A program made the translations under genes and the position numbers. From NCBI RefSeq assembly GCF_003144095.1, contig NZ_NSKH01000018.1:2472137-2536136 (forward strand): DNA of 64,000 nucleotides. Direction: 5' to 3'. Origin of the DNA: Streptomyces sp. ICBB 8177. GTDB taxonomy: Bacteria; Actinomycetota; Actinomycetes; Streptomycetales; Streptomycetaceae. Below the pieces are notes generated by a model. That model worked only from the letters and a program-made list of their open reading frames with translations. It was not told the DNA's origin and did no database searches. Positions 1-8,573 of the stretch are shown piece by piece. Numbering within the stretch: the stretch's first letter is position 1; the number at the start of each line of letters is the position of its first letter.

Positions 1-130
1 GCTGGACGAAGACCACGTCGCCGAGGGCGTGGGCGGCGTGCTGGGTGATGCCCACGGTGGCCACGCCGTCCTCGACGGCGGAGAGCCACTCGTGCTCCTT
101 GCTGTAGCGCAGCTGCTCGGGGTTGCTCAT
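1..130 (-). CDS. gcvH: Glycine cleavage system H protein (5' part only)
   Basis: The N-terminal 43 or so residues of GcvH run off the left edge of the window. The reading starts with ATG at 130 and gives [20 protein letters not shown], followed by a [26 protein letters not shown] stretch that is typical of the H-protein beta fold. GcvH carries the lipoyl arm that shuttles aminomethyl groups between the P, T and L proteins. The lipoylated lysine lies outside the window. It follows gcvT on the same strand, about 190 bases downstream, so the two probably share the glycine-riboswitch transcript. Confidence 0.93.
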   Translation of the reverse strand, partial: MSNPEQLRYSKEHEWLSAVEDGVATVGITQHAAHALGDVVFVQ

Positions 131-321
131 GGGGGAATTCTCCTGGATGCGTCGGGGTGGTCGCGAACGGGGTGACGGGGGCGCGGGCGGGCGTGCCCGG
201 GCGCCCCCGGCGGGCGGCGGTACGTGCGGCTCGGCAGGCGCGGGCGCGTGCCGGCTCGGTGGGTGCGAACGCGTCCCGCGGTCAGCGGAGGCGGACCGGG
301 GTCAGCGGGCGCGGGTCTGGG

Positions 322-1446
322 TCAGCGGGCGCGCTTGTAGAACGGGAGCGCCACGACCTCGTACGGCTCGTGGGCACCGCGGATGTCCACCGCGACGCCC
401 TTCGTGCCGGGCTCGGCGTGCGCGGCGTCGACGTAGGCCATGGCGATCGGCTTGCCCAGCGTCGGCGAGGGCGCGCCGGAGGTGACCTCGCCGATCACCG
501 TGCCGTCCGCCACGACCTGGTAGCCCGCGCGCGGCACCCGGCGGCCCTCGGCGACCAGGCCGACCAGCTTGCGCGGCGGGGTCGCGGCGGCCTTCTCGGC
601 GGCGGCGGCCAGCGCCTCGCGGCCCACGAAGTCGCCGGGCTTGTCGAACTTCACGACCCGGCCCAGGCCCGCGTCGAACGGCGTCAGCGCGGTCGTCAGC
701 TCGTGCCCGTACAGCGGCATGCCCGCCTCGAGGCGCAGCGTGTCGCGGCAGGACAGCCCGCACGGCACGAGGTCGTACGCCTTGCCGGCCTCCGTCAGCG
801 CCGACCACAGCGCCTCGGCGTCGGCGGGGGCCACGAACAGCTCGAAGCCGTCCTCGCCGGTGTATCCGGTGCGGGCGATCAGCGCGGAGACGCCCGCGAC
901 GGTGCCGGGCAGGCCCGCGTAGTACTTCAGGCCGTCCAGGTCCGCGTCGGTCAGCGACTTCAGGATCGCGGGGGAGTTCGGGCCCTGCACGGCCAGCAGC
1001 GCGTACGCGTCGCGGTCGTCGCGCACGGCGGCGTCGAAGCCCGCGGCGCGGGCGGTCACCGCGTCCAGCACGGTCTGCGCGTTGGAGGCGTTGGCGACGA
1101 CCATGAACTCCTCGTCGCCGAGCCGGTAGACGATCAGGTCGTCCAGGATGCCGCCGTCCTCGGCGCAGATCATGGTGTAGCGGGCGCGGCCCACCGCGAG
1201 CGCGGAGACGTGGCCGACCAGCGCGTGGTCCAGGGCCTGCCCGGCCTGCGTCCCGGTGACCGTGATCTCCCCCATGTGGGACAGGTCGAACAGCCCGGCG
1301 GCGGTGCGCACCGCCTTGTGCTCGTCGCGCTCGCTGCCGTAGCGCAGCGGCATGTCCCAGCCGGCGAAGTCGGTCATGGTCGCGCCGAGCGCGCGGTGCA
1401 CGGCGTCCAGGGCGGTACGGCGGGACGCCGCGGGGGGAGTGGACAT
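322..1446 (-). CDS. gcvT: Glycine cleavage system T protein (aminomethyltransferase)
   Basis: A 374-residue protein of the usual GcvT length. It transfers the methylene group from the aminomethylated H protein to tetrahydrofolate and releases ammonia. Family motifs are visible: DFAGWDMPLRYGSE near the N terminus, LFDLSHMGEI, and YTGEDGFELFV in the middle, with the GcvT C-terminal barrel after residue 280. The ATG at 1446 was preferred because MSTPPAASRRTAL leads directly into the conserved region; upstream in-frame ATGs at 1500 and 1480 overlap the riboswitch 3' edge. It sits upstream of gcvH on the same strand and is divergent from sseB. Expression should rise with glycine through the riboswitch in its leader. 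Confidence 0.96.
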   Translation of the reverse strand: MSTPPAASRRTALDAVHRALGATMTDFAGWDMPLRYGSERDEHKAVRTAAGLFDLSHMGEITVTGTQAGQALDHALVGHVSALAVGRARYTMICAEDGGILDDLIVYRLGDEEFMVVANASNAQTVLDAVTARAAGFDAAVRDDRDAYALLAVQGPNSPAILKSLTDADLDGLKYYAGLPGTVAGVSALIARTGYTGEDGFELFVAPADAEALWSALTEAGKAYDLVPCGLSCRDTLRLEAGMPLYGHELTTALTPFDAGLGRVVKFDKPGDFVGREALAAAAEKAAATPPRKLVGLVAEGRRVPRAGYQVVADGTVIGEVTSGAPSPTLGKPIAMAYVDAAHAEPGTKGVAVDIRGAHEPYEVVALPFYKRAR

Positions 1447-1489
1447 GGGTACGGAGGCTCCCAGGGTGACGGAGGGCATGGCGATGACG

Positions 1490-1692
1490 GTCCTCCCCAT
1501 CTGTCATCGGAACCTGAGAGGTTCACCGCGACACCCATGCGGGGGCGCGGCTTGCACCTTGGGTGGGGCGGCCCTGACGGGCGGCCCGCTTTTCAGATCT
1601 GCCTAGACCGTGCGGTATCGGGGCCTGAGAGATTCAAGGGAGGACTTGCTCCTTCGGCGCCCCGGCGGAGTGCTGCCGGGGACTCTCCCGCA
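1490..1692 (-). promoter_or_regulatory. Tandem glycine riboswitch upstream of gcvT
   Basis: Read on the minus strand, the leader contains GGGAGAGTC, then CGCCGAAGGAGCAA, then GAATCTCTCAGGC, which is one glycine aptamer core. A linker and a second aptamer follow, with GGCAGATCTGAAAAG, AAGGTGCAAGCC and GAACCTCTCAGGTTCC, ending in GATGACAGATGGGG. These are hallmark conserved blocks of gcvT riboswitches. The element ends about 45 bases before the chosen gcvT start. Boundaries are by eye. It probably activates gcvT-gcvH when glycine is abundant. Confidence 0.92.
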
Positions 1693-1807
1693 CGGAGTCG
1701 AGCGGCCGGTATGCAGTTGGCGGCGTCATCATTGCACGGGATTCCGGCGCCGGGCCAGGGCAGTAAGGTTTCGCGCGGCAGGACGCGCGGTGACAGGTGG
1801 GGTGGAG

Positions 1808-2806
1808 ATGAACGTTCCGGCGGACGACGCGACCGCAGGCACCGGAGGCTGGGCGCCCGGCCCCTACGGCGGGGGCCTGCCCGGCCCCTACGACCACGAC
1901 GGCGGCCTGCCGGGCGCCCATGACGGCGGCCTGCCGGTCTCCTACGACGGCGGGCCCGCCGTGCACGAGGCGCCCGCGCCCGGCACGTATCCGCCGCCCG
2001 CCCACGACGGCCCGTACGGCGGCGGTCTCGGTGTGATGCCCACGGGCCCGTACGGCGGCGTGGAGCCCGCCGACCCCTATCTCACCCCCGAACCCGCGCT
2101 GCCGCACGGCTCCGGCTGGCCGTCCAACGAACTGGAGGAGGTGCTGACCGCCGCCCTCGGCGAGCCCGGCGCCACCCCCCGGGTCGTCGAGGTGCTGGGC
2201 CGTTCCGCGGTCTGGGTGCCGCTGCCGCAGGGCACACCGGACGCGGGCCTGCCGACGTTCCTGATGGACGGCGGGCTGTTCGTGCCGGTCTTCAGCTCGG
2301 AGGAGCAACTGCGCCGCGCCGCGCCCGGCATGGCCTTCGGCGTGCTGCCCGGCCGCGAGTTCGCCCGCGGCCTGCCGCCGCGGGTGGGCATCGCGGTCAA
2401 CCCCGGCGGCGCCGTCGGCATCCCGCTGCCCGCCCCCGCGATCGGCGACCTGTGCCGCGACTCCACCGGCGCGGGCGCCCGCGTACGGCTGTGGGAGCCG
2501 GCGCCCGACGACGAGCCGGTGGACTTCCTGGCCGCCGCCGCGGGCGAGTTCGCGGTCACCCCGGTCGTGCTGTCGGCGCGGCGGGCGCTGGGGGCGGTGG
2601 AGGACCAGCCGCCCACGCTCTTCGTCGGCGTCGAACTCGACCGCTGGCAGGACCAGGACCGCGCCGCGGCGATGGACGCCATCGGCCGCGCCCTGGGCGC
2701 CGCCCCGCTGCCGTGGCCGGTGAACCTGCTGCTGCTGGACGTCGCGCAGGACCCGCTGGGGGACTGGATCCACGATCGGGTCGCGCCGTTCTTCACCCGC
2801 GACTGA
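1808..2806 (+). CDS. sseB: SseB-family protein, glycine/proline-rich N terminus
   Basis: A 332-residue protein starting at ATG 1808 behind GGTGGAG. Residues 1-95 or so are low complexity (repeated GPYGGG and GGLPG units, rich in G, P, Y and D). The rest resembles the enhanced-serine-sensitivity family, with SNELEEVLTAALGEPGATPR, PTFLMDGGLFVPVFSSEEQL and FARGLPPRVGIAVNPGG. E. coli SseB overproduction changes serine sensitivity; the molecular role is unknown. Its position next to glycine cleavage and a second SseB-like gene suggests a link to serine/glycine metabolism, but that is inference. Confidence 0.82.
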   Translation: MNVPADDATAGTGGWAPGPYGGGLPGPYDHDGGLPGAHDGGLPVSYDGGPAVHEAPAPGTYPPPAHDGPYGGGLGVMPTGPYGGVEPADPYLTPEPALPHGSGWPSNELEEVLTAALGEPGATPRVVEVLGRSAVWVPLPQGTPDAGLPTFLMDGGLFVPVFSSEEQLRRAAPGMAFGVLPGREFARGLPPRVGIAVNPGGAVGIPLPAPAIGDLCRDSTGAGARVRLWEPAPDDEPVDFLAAAAGEFAVTPVVLSARRALGAVEDQPPTLFVGVELDRWQDQDRAAAMDAIGRALGAAPLPWPVNLLLLDVAQDPLGDWIHDRVAPFFTRD

Positions 2807-2895
2807 CCCGCGGGGGGTGAACCGGCCGGCTCCTCCCTGCGTCCTGAAGTGTCAGAGCGTCCCTCTAACCTGGGACGCACCCCTAACCTGAGGGG

Positions 2896-2946
2896 ATGAC
2901 GGGCGAACACGGACCGATGGAGCAGAAGGGGCCGATCCGACGGTGA
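2896..2946 (+). CDS. Possible 16-residue upstream ORF coupled to the second sseB
   Basis: An ATG at 2896, behind GAGGGG, opens a 16-codon frame (MTGEHGPMEQKGPIRR) whose TGA overlaps the GTG start of the next gene in a GTGA arrangement. That layout is typical of translational coupling. Just upstream are two small hairpins whose loops both contain CTAACCT (about 2858-2879 and 2880-2895). No family resemblance; it could be chance. Confidence 0.25.
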   Translation: MTGEHGPMEQKGPIRR

Positions 2947-3926
2947 ACGCGGGCGTGGAGGACGCGCTGCGCCAGGTGGCGCCCGGCCGGTACGACACGT
3001 ACGAGGCGCTGTTGCGCGCGCTGGCGGACGGCCAGGTCTGGATGCTGCTGTGGCACGGCACGCCCGGCTCCCCGGACGCCCAGTACGGGAACATGGAGGT
3101 CGACGGCCACGGCTACGCGCCGTGCGTCACCTCCGCGCAGGAACTGCTGACCTGCGGCTGGAACCGTTCGCACGAGGTGGTCTCAGGACACGAGGTCGCC
3201 GCCGAGCTGTACGGCGAGCGCTTCGGCCTGTGGCTCAACCCGCACGCGCCGGGCGGCGGCGTCGGCGTGCCCTGGCCCGACCTGCGCCGCATCGCCACCG
3301 GCCTCGACCGCACCCCGGCCGGACCGCTCCAGATCGGCGAACCGGCCCTGCCCGTCACCGGGTTCTACGGCCTGCTGGCCCAGCACGCCCAGCGCACGCC
3401 CGCGGTCCGGGCGCTGCGCGGCGCCTGGGTGCGCCCCGCGCTCGGCGAGCCGTACCTCGCGATAGGCGTCGACCTGTACGACTCGGGCCCCGCCGCCGTG
3501 GAGGCGGTGCGGGTGATGATGGGGCAGTCGGTCGGCGCGGCCCCGGACGGGGTGCGGGTCGCCACCGTCGCGCTCTCCGACGAGTTCGACCCGGTCGCCA
3601 TGTGGCTGCGGGCCTGCGCCCGGCCGTTCTACGACCGCGACGCCTCCTACGGCGCCACCGCGGCGATGCCCGGCCCCGGCCCCTCCGCGGGACCCGGCGG
3701 CTGGGGCGACCCGGCGACGTACCCCACGGCCGCCTACCCGGGCCCGAACGCGCCGACCCAGTACCCCGGCGCTCCCGCGCCGTACCCGCACCCGCCCACC
3801 CAGTACCCGCCGCAGCCCCCGCAGGCCTACGGCCCGCCCACCGGCTTCGGGACGCCGCAGACCGGATACGGGGCGCCGCAGGGGTACCCGGGGCAGGCCG
3901 CGCCGCCCCCGCCCTACGGCGTCTGA
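2943..3926 (+). CDS. SseB-family protein, proline/tyrosine-rich C terminus
   Basis: A 327-residue paralogue-like neighbour of the preceding SseB protein. It starts at GTG 2943. Residues 1-225 contain the SseB-like fold (NMEVDGHGYAPCVTSAQEL, FGLWLNPHAPGGGVGVPWPD, EPYLAIGVDLYDSGP). The last 95 residues are low complexity, rich in P, Y, G, Q and A (repeats such as PTQYP and GAPQGYPG). So the two adjacent SseB-like proteins carry their disordered tails at opposite ends. Its last 13 bases overlap the 3' end of the convergent DUF885 gene. Function unknown. Confidence 0.8.
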   Translation: MNAGVEDALRQVAPGRYDTYEALLRALADGQVWMLLWHGTPGSPDAQYGNMEVDGHGYAPCVTSAQELLTCGWNRSHEVVSGHEVAAELYGERFGLWLNPHAPGGGVGVPWPDLRRIATGLDRTPAGPLQIGEPALPVTGFYGLLAQHAQRTPAVRALRGAWVRPALGEPYLAIGVDLYDSGPAAVEAVRVMMGQSVGAAPDGVRVATVALSDEFDPVAMWLRACARPFYDRDASYGATAAMPGPGPSAGPGGWGDPATYPTAAYPGPNAPTQYPGAPAPYPHPPTQYPPQPPQAYGPPTGFGTPQTGYGAPQGYPGQAAPPPPYGV

Positions 3927-5473
3927 CCCGGCTGCGGCGCTCCGCCACTTCGAACCTCCGCGTCCAGCGCCGCGCCGACCAGCCCCAGCGGAGGGCTGCC
4001 CAGCGCCAGCAGCGCGGCGTGGAAGCGCGCCGGTGTGAACCGGGCGCCCCAGCGCTCACGCGCCCGCTCCCGCAGCGACAGCAGCGCCAGTTTGCCCCAG
4101 GTGTAGCGCCCGTACGCCGCGTCGAAGGTGCCCCGCCGGGCCTCCGAGGCCGCGGCGGCACGCGCCAGGTGGGCGTCCCGGACGAACCGCTCGGTCGCCT
4201 CGGCCACGTCCATGGCGCCGGTGTGCAGGCCGATCGCGCAGGTCAGCCGGGTGACGCGGACCAGCGCCTCCAGCGCCACCCCGATGGCGAAGCGCGGGTC
4301 GCCGGACCGGAAGCCCTCCTCGACGCACACCTCCTCCGCGTAGTGCGCCCAGCCCTCGCAGAACGCCAGGGAGTGCAGCGTGCGCCGCACGTCGGTGGCG
4401 GCGCGCCGCAGCGCCCGGCCGTGCGCGTAGTGCCCCGGCGCGACCTCGTGCGCCGTCACCGCGGGCAGGCCGGTGCGGCTGAAGAGGGTCAGCCACTCCT
4501 CGCTCTGCTCGCGCGGCCAGCCCGGGTCGGGCGGGGTGACGTGGTACCAGGACGCGGCATCCGACTCGTAGGGCGCGGCCCAGGTCATCATCGCCGACGA
4601 CCAGCGGCGCGACGCGGGCGCGGGGCCGACCAGGCACTCACCGTCGAGGTAGGGCACGAGGCGCCGCTCGCGGGTGAACTCCATCAGTTCGCGGGTGAGT
4701 TCCGCGGCCTCGGGGATCACGCCCGAGGCGTCCGGGTGGTCGGCGGTCAGCTCCAGCACCAGCTCGGCGGGCTTGCGGCGCGGATCGAACGCGGCGCACG
4801 CCTCGGTCAACAGCGCCTGCATCCGCGCCCGTTCGGCCTCGGCGGCGTCCGCCAGCTCCGACAGGTCGACCACCACGCCTTCCTGACTGCCCATCAGCCG
4901 TGCCAGCGCCGCACCGCCGAGGCGGGGATCGGGGTCGCCGGTCTCCGCGGCCCGGGCCACGTGCGCCACCAGCCGTTCGTGCGCCACGAGCGCGTCGGCC
5001 GCGCCGGCGTCCCGCGCGGGATCGAGCCCGGCCGCCAGCCCCCGCACCGCCGCCAGCAGCGCGCCCGCCACCGGCGCGCTCAGCCGGTCCAGGGAGGCGA
5101 TCGCCGCGTCCACCACGTCCGGCCACTGCGCCAGGTGCCGCCGCCGCGCCTCGGCCCGCTCGTGCTCGGGCGCGTAGGCGCGGTCGTAGGCGGCCAGTTC
5201 GAGGTTGGACAGGTGCAGATAGGGGTCGCGGCGGTGCAGTTCCAGCTCGGCGAACTGCACCCGTACCGCCTCCTCGAAGACGCCGAGGTGCGCCTCGTCG
5301 TGCGGGTCGGGGCGCGCCGGGGCGTCGCGCCGGGCCCGGGCCAGCGCGCCGAGTCCGCGCCGCACCCCCTCCGGCGACAGGTCCTGCGGTACGCCGTCGT
5401 ACTCGTGCCGCCCCGCCATCTCCCGGACGACGGGCACCATCAGATCGCAGACCGCGCGCAGTCGGGTGTCCAT
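3914..5473 (-). CDS. DUF885-family putative metallopeptidase
   Basis: A 519-residue protein with start ATG at 5473 (MDTRLRAVCDLMVPVV). DUF885 proteins are mostly alpha-helical, cytoplasmic or secreted, with a gluzincin-like HExxxPGHH-type motif. Here it reads HEVAPGHYAHG at roughly residues 348-358, followed by the family's FCEGWAHYAEE. The motif supports zinc binding, though the second histidine of the usual GHH is tyrosine. No signal peptide is visible. It is convergent with the second sseB (13-base overlap) and divergent from the TRIC-channel gene. Substrate unknown. Confidence 0.85.
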   Translation of the reverse strand: MDTRLRAVCDLMVPVVREMAGRHEYDGVPQDLSPEGVRRGLGALARARRDAPARPDPHDEAHLGVFEEAVRVQFAELELHRRDPYLHLSNLELAAYDRAYAPEHERAEARRRHLAQWPDVVDAAIASLDRLSAPVAGALLAAVRGLAAGLDPARDAGAADALVAHERLVAHVARAAETGDPDPRLGGAALARLMGSQEGVVVDLSELADAAEAERARMQALLTEACAAFDPRRKPAELVLELTADHPDASGVIPEAAELTRELMEFTRERRLVPYLDGECLVGPAPASRRWSSAMMTWAAPYESDAASWYHVTPPDPGWPREQSEEWLTLFSRTGLPAVTAHEVAPGHYAHGRALRRAATDVRRTLHSLAFCEGWAHYAEEVCVEEGFRSGDPRFAIGVALEALVRVTRLTCAIGLHTGAMDVAEATERFVRDAHLARAAAASEARRGTFDAAYGRYTWGKLALLSLRERARERWGARFTPARFHAALLALGSPPLGLVGAALDAEVRSGGAPQPGQTP

Positions 5474-5576
5474 GGGGGCGACGGTAGCGAGCGGCGGGCG
5501 GCGGCGGGGGCGGTTCGGGGGCGGCGGGCGCCGCCGGACCGGGGCGAACCGGGTCCGGCCAGGTAGAACTGTCCGC

Positions 5577-6275
5577 GTGACCCCGCACCTGCCTGTCCCG
5601 CCCGTTCCCGCCGTCGGCCTGTTCACGCCGTCCGTCCAACACTCCCTGGACGTGGCCGGCATCTTCGTCTTCGCGATCTCCGGCGCGCTGCTCGCCGTGC
5701 GCAAGAACCTCGACGTCTTCGGGATGGCCGTGCTCGCCGAGGCCACGGCGCTGGGCGGTGGCGTGCTGCGGGACCTGATCATCGGCGCGGTGCCGCCCGC
5801 CGCCTTCACCGACCTCGGCTACTTCCTGACCCCGCTCGGCGCGACGGTGCTGGTCTTCTTCCTCCATCCGCAGGTCGAACGCATCAACCGCGCCGTGATG
5901 GTCGCGGACGCGGCGGGCCTCGGGCTGTTCTGCGTGACCGGCACGACGAAGGCGCACGCCTACGGCCTCGGACTCACCTCCTCCGCCGCGCTGGGACTGC
6001 TGACGGCGGTCGGCGGCGGCGTCATCCGCGACGTGCTGGCCCAGGAGGTGCCGTCGCTGCTGCGCTGGGACCGCGACCTGTACGCGGTCCCAGCGCTGGT
6101 CGGGGCCACCATCGTGGCGCTGCTGATCCGCTTCCACGCGCTCACCGCGTTCGGCAGCGGCGCGGCGGCGGCGACGGCGTTCGTGCTGCGGTTGCTGGCG
6201 ATGCGGTTCGGCTGGCGGGCGCCGCGCGCCTGGCACCGCAGGAGTACGCGGACGGAGGCGGCGGACGAGCCGTGA
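5577..6275 (+). CDS. TRIC cation channel family membrane protein (UPF0126)
   Basis: A 232-residue integral membrane protein with about seven hydrophobic segments. It has the two internal repeats of the prokaryotic TRIC/UPF0126 family, each marked by a GGGVxRD motif: ALGGGVLRDLIIGAVPP and AVGGGVIRDVLAQEVPSLL. Family members form trimeric monovalent-cation channels. The GTG at 5577 lies eight bases after the hexamer TAGAAC, which suggests a leaderless transcript. It is divergent from the DUF885 gene. Confidence 0.9.
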   Translation: MTPHLPVPPVPAVGLFTPSVQHSLDVAGIFVFAISGALLAVRKNLDVFGMAVLAEATALGGGVLRDLIIGAVPPAAFTDLGYFLTPLGATVLVFFLHPQVERINRAVMVADAAGLGLFCVTGTTKAHAYGLGLTSSAALGLLTAVGGGVIRDVLAQEVPSLLRWDRDLYAVPALVGATIVALLIRFHALTAFGSGAAAATAFVLRLLAMRFGWRAPRAWHRRSTRTEAADEP

Positions 6276-6342
6276 ACGGAGCCGCCAGGGCGGGGGATAT
6301 CGGGGCTACCGGCCGGTAACTTTTGGGTGTACGGTGCACCGC

Positions 6343-7194
6343 ATGGCACAGGGAACCATCGGGGACAGCGAGTTCGACCGCGACACCGCGGTCACGGCCA
6401 GGGCCGGTGAACCCGGCGTGTTCGACGCGCGGCTGTCGGAGGGCTGGACGATCCTGCGCGCCGTCAACGGCGGCTACCTCCTCGCGCTCACCGCCCGCGC
6501 GCTCGGCGCCGTACTGCCGCACCCCGACCCGTTCACCGTCACCGCGCACTACCTCACGCCCTCCGAACCCGGCCCGGCCGTCGTACGCACCGAGGTGATC
6601 CGCACCGGCCGCACGATGTCGACCGGCGCCGCACGGCTGCTCCAGACAGACGCCGAGGGCCGCGAGGTGGAGCGGCTGCGCGTCACCGCCTCGTACGGTG
6701 ATCTGGCCGCGTTGCCCGACGACGTGCGCACGACGGCGAAGCCGTTCGCCATCCCGCCCTACGAGCACTGCCCCGGGGGCGAGGACGCGCCCGGCGGCCT
6801 GCCGGTCATCTCCGGCAGCACGGAGATCGCCCGACGCCTCGACCTGCGGCTCGACCCGGCGACCGCGGGATGGGCGCTGGGCAAGCCGAGCGGGCGGGGC
6901 GAGATGCGGGCGTGGTTCGGCCTGGCGGACGGACGTGACGCGGATCCGCTGTCGCTGCTGCTGACGGTGGACGCGCTGCCGCCCACGGCGTTCGAGATGG
7001 GGTTGCAGGGGTGGGTCCCGACGGTCGAGCTGACCACCCACATCCGCCGCAGGCCCGCCCCCGGCCCGCTGCGGGTCGGCATCGTGACGCGGAACCTCGC
7101 CGGGGGCTTCCTGGAGGAGGACGCGGAGGTCTGGGACGCGGAGGACCGGCTGGTGGCGCAGTCACGGCAGTTGGCGCGCGTGCTTTTGGGGTGA
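6343..7194 (+). CDS. Acyl-CoA thioesterase family protein (double hotdog)
   Basis: A 283-residue protein resembling TesB-like and Thioesterase-like superfamily proteins: GWTILRAVNGGYLLALTARA and FTVTAHYLTPSEPG near the N terminus, a second hotdog-like half ending in GILTRNLAGGF-type sequence (here GIVTRNLAGGFLEEDAEVWD) and RLVAQSRQLARVLL. Likely hydrolyses an acyl-CoA; chain specificity cannot be told. The ATG at 6343 follows a TACGGT hexamer at 6330-6335, a spacing expected for a leaderless mRNA. It precedes the cysteine desulfurase gene, separated by a long inverted repeat. Confidence 0.82.
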   Translation: MAQGTIGDSEFDRDTAVTARAGEPGVFDARLSEGWTILRAVNGGYLLALTARALGAVLPHPDPFTVTAHYLTPSEPGPAVVRTEVIRTGRTMSTGAARLLQTDAEGREVERLRVTASYGDLAALPDDVRTTAKPFAIPPYEHCPGGEDAPGGLPVISGSTEIARRLDLRLDPATAGWALGKPSGRGEMRAWFGLADGRDADPLSLLLTVDALPPTAFEMGLQGWVPTVELTTHIRRRPAPGPLRVGIVTRNLAGGFLEEDAEVWDAEDRLVAQSRQLARVLLG

Positions 7195-7207
7195 CGGCGG
7201 GGGTGGG

Positions 7208-7341
7208 GGTTGCGGCGCGCTTCCCCGCCCACCCACCCTGACCCTCGCCTGGTGGGCCCCCGCGGGGCGGAGGCCCGGCGGGGGGCCGGGCAGCGGGTCG
7301 TGGCTTGGGTGGGTGGGTGGGTGGGGAAACGCGCCGCAACC
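7208..7341. repeat. Long imperfect inverted repeat between genes
   Basis: The left arm at 7208-7238 (GGTTGCGGCGCGCTTCCCC followed by three CCCA-type units) is matched by a right arm at 7308-7341 (GGGT units, then GGGGAAACGCGCCGCAACC), with a GC-rich spacer of about 70 bases. As RNA this would form a long hairpin. There is no T run, so it is not a classical intrinsic terminator. It separates the thioesterase from the desulfurase. Confidence 0.7.
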
Positions 7342-7375
7342 ACAACCACCCCCCGCCCCGTAGAATCACCCCACC

Positions 7376-8545
7376 ATGGCCTACCTCGACCACGCCGCCA
7401 CCACTCCGATGCTCCCGGAGGCGGTTCAGGCGATGAGCGCGCAGCTCAGCCTCACCGGGAACGCCTCCTCGTTGCACGCGTCCGGGCGGCGGGCCCGCCG
7501 GACCGTCGAGGAGTCGCGTGAAGCGCTGGCCGCCGCCCTCGGTGCGCGCCCCAGCGAAGTGGTCTTCACCAGCGGCGGCACCGAGGCCGACAACCTCGCC
7601 GTCAAGGGCCTGTACTGGGCCAGGCGCGACGCCGACCCGGCCCGCACCCGGGTCCTGGCCAGCCCCGTCGAGCACCACGCCGTGCTCGACGCCGTGCACT
7701 GGCTCGCCGACCACGAGGGCGCCCGCGTCGAGTGGCTGCCGGTCGACGGTTGCGGACGGGTGCGGCCGGAGGCGTTCCGCGAGGCGGTCGAGCGCGCGCC
7801 GCACGACATCGCGCTCGCCACCGTGATGTGGGCCAACAACGAGGTCGGCACGATCATGCCGGTCGCCGAACTCGCCGACGTCGCAAGGGAGTTCGGCGTA
7901 CCGCTGCACTCCGACGCGGTGCAGGCGTTCGGCCAGGCCGAGGTGGACTTCGCGGCCAGCGGGCTGGACGCGATGACGGTGAGCGCGCACAAGGTCGGCG
8001 GCCCGTACGGGATCGGCGCGTTGCTGCTGCGCCGCGAGTGCGCGCCGGTGCCGCTGCTGCACGGCGGGGGGCAGGAGCGTGACGTGCGCTCCGGGACGCT
8101 GGACGTGCCCGCGATCGCCGCCTTCGCCACCGCCGGGACGCTGGCCGCGCGGCGCAGGGCGGACTTCGTACGCGAGGTGGGGGCGCTGCGCGACCAGCTG
8201 GTGGACGCGGTGCGCGAGGCGGTCCCCGACGCGGTGCTCAACGGCGACCCCGATCCGGCCGGGCGGCTCGCCGCCAACGCCCACTTCTCGTTCCCCGGCT
8301 GCGAGGGCGACTCCCTGCTGCTGCTGCTCGACGCGCAGGGCATCGAGTGCTCCACCGGCTCGGCCTGCACCGCGGGCGTCGCCCAGCCCAGCCACGTGCT
8401 GCTGGCGATGGGCGCCGACTCCGAGCGGGCCCGCGGCTCGCTGCGCTTCTCCCTCGGCCACACCTCGACCGCGGGCGACGTCGCCGAGGTCGCCAAGGCG
8501 ATCGGCCCGGTCGTGGAACGGGCCCGCAGCGCCGGACTGGTCTAG
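7376..8545 (+). CDS. Cysteine desulfurase (NifS/IscS type)
   Basis: A 389-residue PLP enzyme that takes sulfur from cysteine and holds it as a persulfide. The PLP lysine is in [14 protein letters not shown] and the persulfide cysteine is in [16 protein letters not shown]. It lies 28 bases upstream of mnmA, so it probably supplies sulfur for tRNA 2-thiouridine formation rather than general Fe-S assembly. The ATG at 7376 follows a good -10-like TAGAAT at 7361-7366 with only nine bases between, and no Shine-Dalgarno, so the mRNA may be leaderless. Confidence 0.95.
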   Translation: MAYLDHAATTPMLPEAVQAMSAQLSLTGNASSLHASGRRARRTVEESREALAAALGARPSEVVFTSGGTEADNLAVKGLYWARRDADPARTRVLASPVEHHAVLDAVHWLADHEGARVEWLPVDGCGRVRPEAFREAVERAPHDIALATVMWANNEVGTIMPVAELADVAREFGVPLHSDAVQAFGQAEVDFAASGLDAMTVSAHKVGGPYGIGALLLRRECAPVPLLHGGGQERDVRSGTLDVPAIAAFATAGTLAARRRADFVREVGALRDQLVDAVREAVPDAVLNGDPDPAGRLAANAHFSFPGCEGDSLLLLLDAQGIECSTGSACTAGVAQPSHVLLAMGADSERARGSLRFSLGHTSTAGDVAEVAKAIGPVVERARSAGLV

Positions 8546-8573
8546 GCGGACGGCCCCGTACCCTGGAGGGGCT

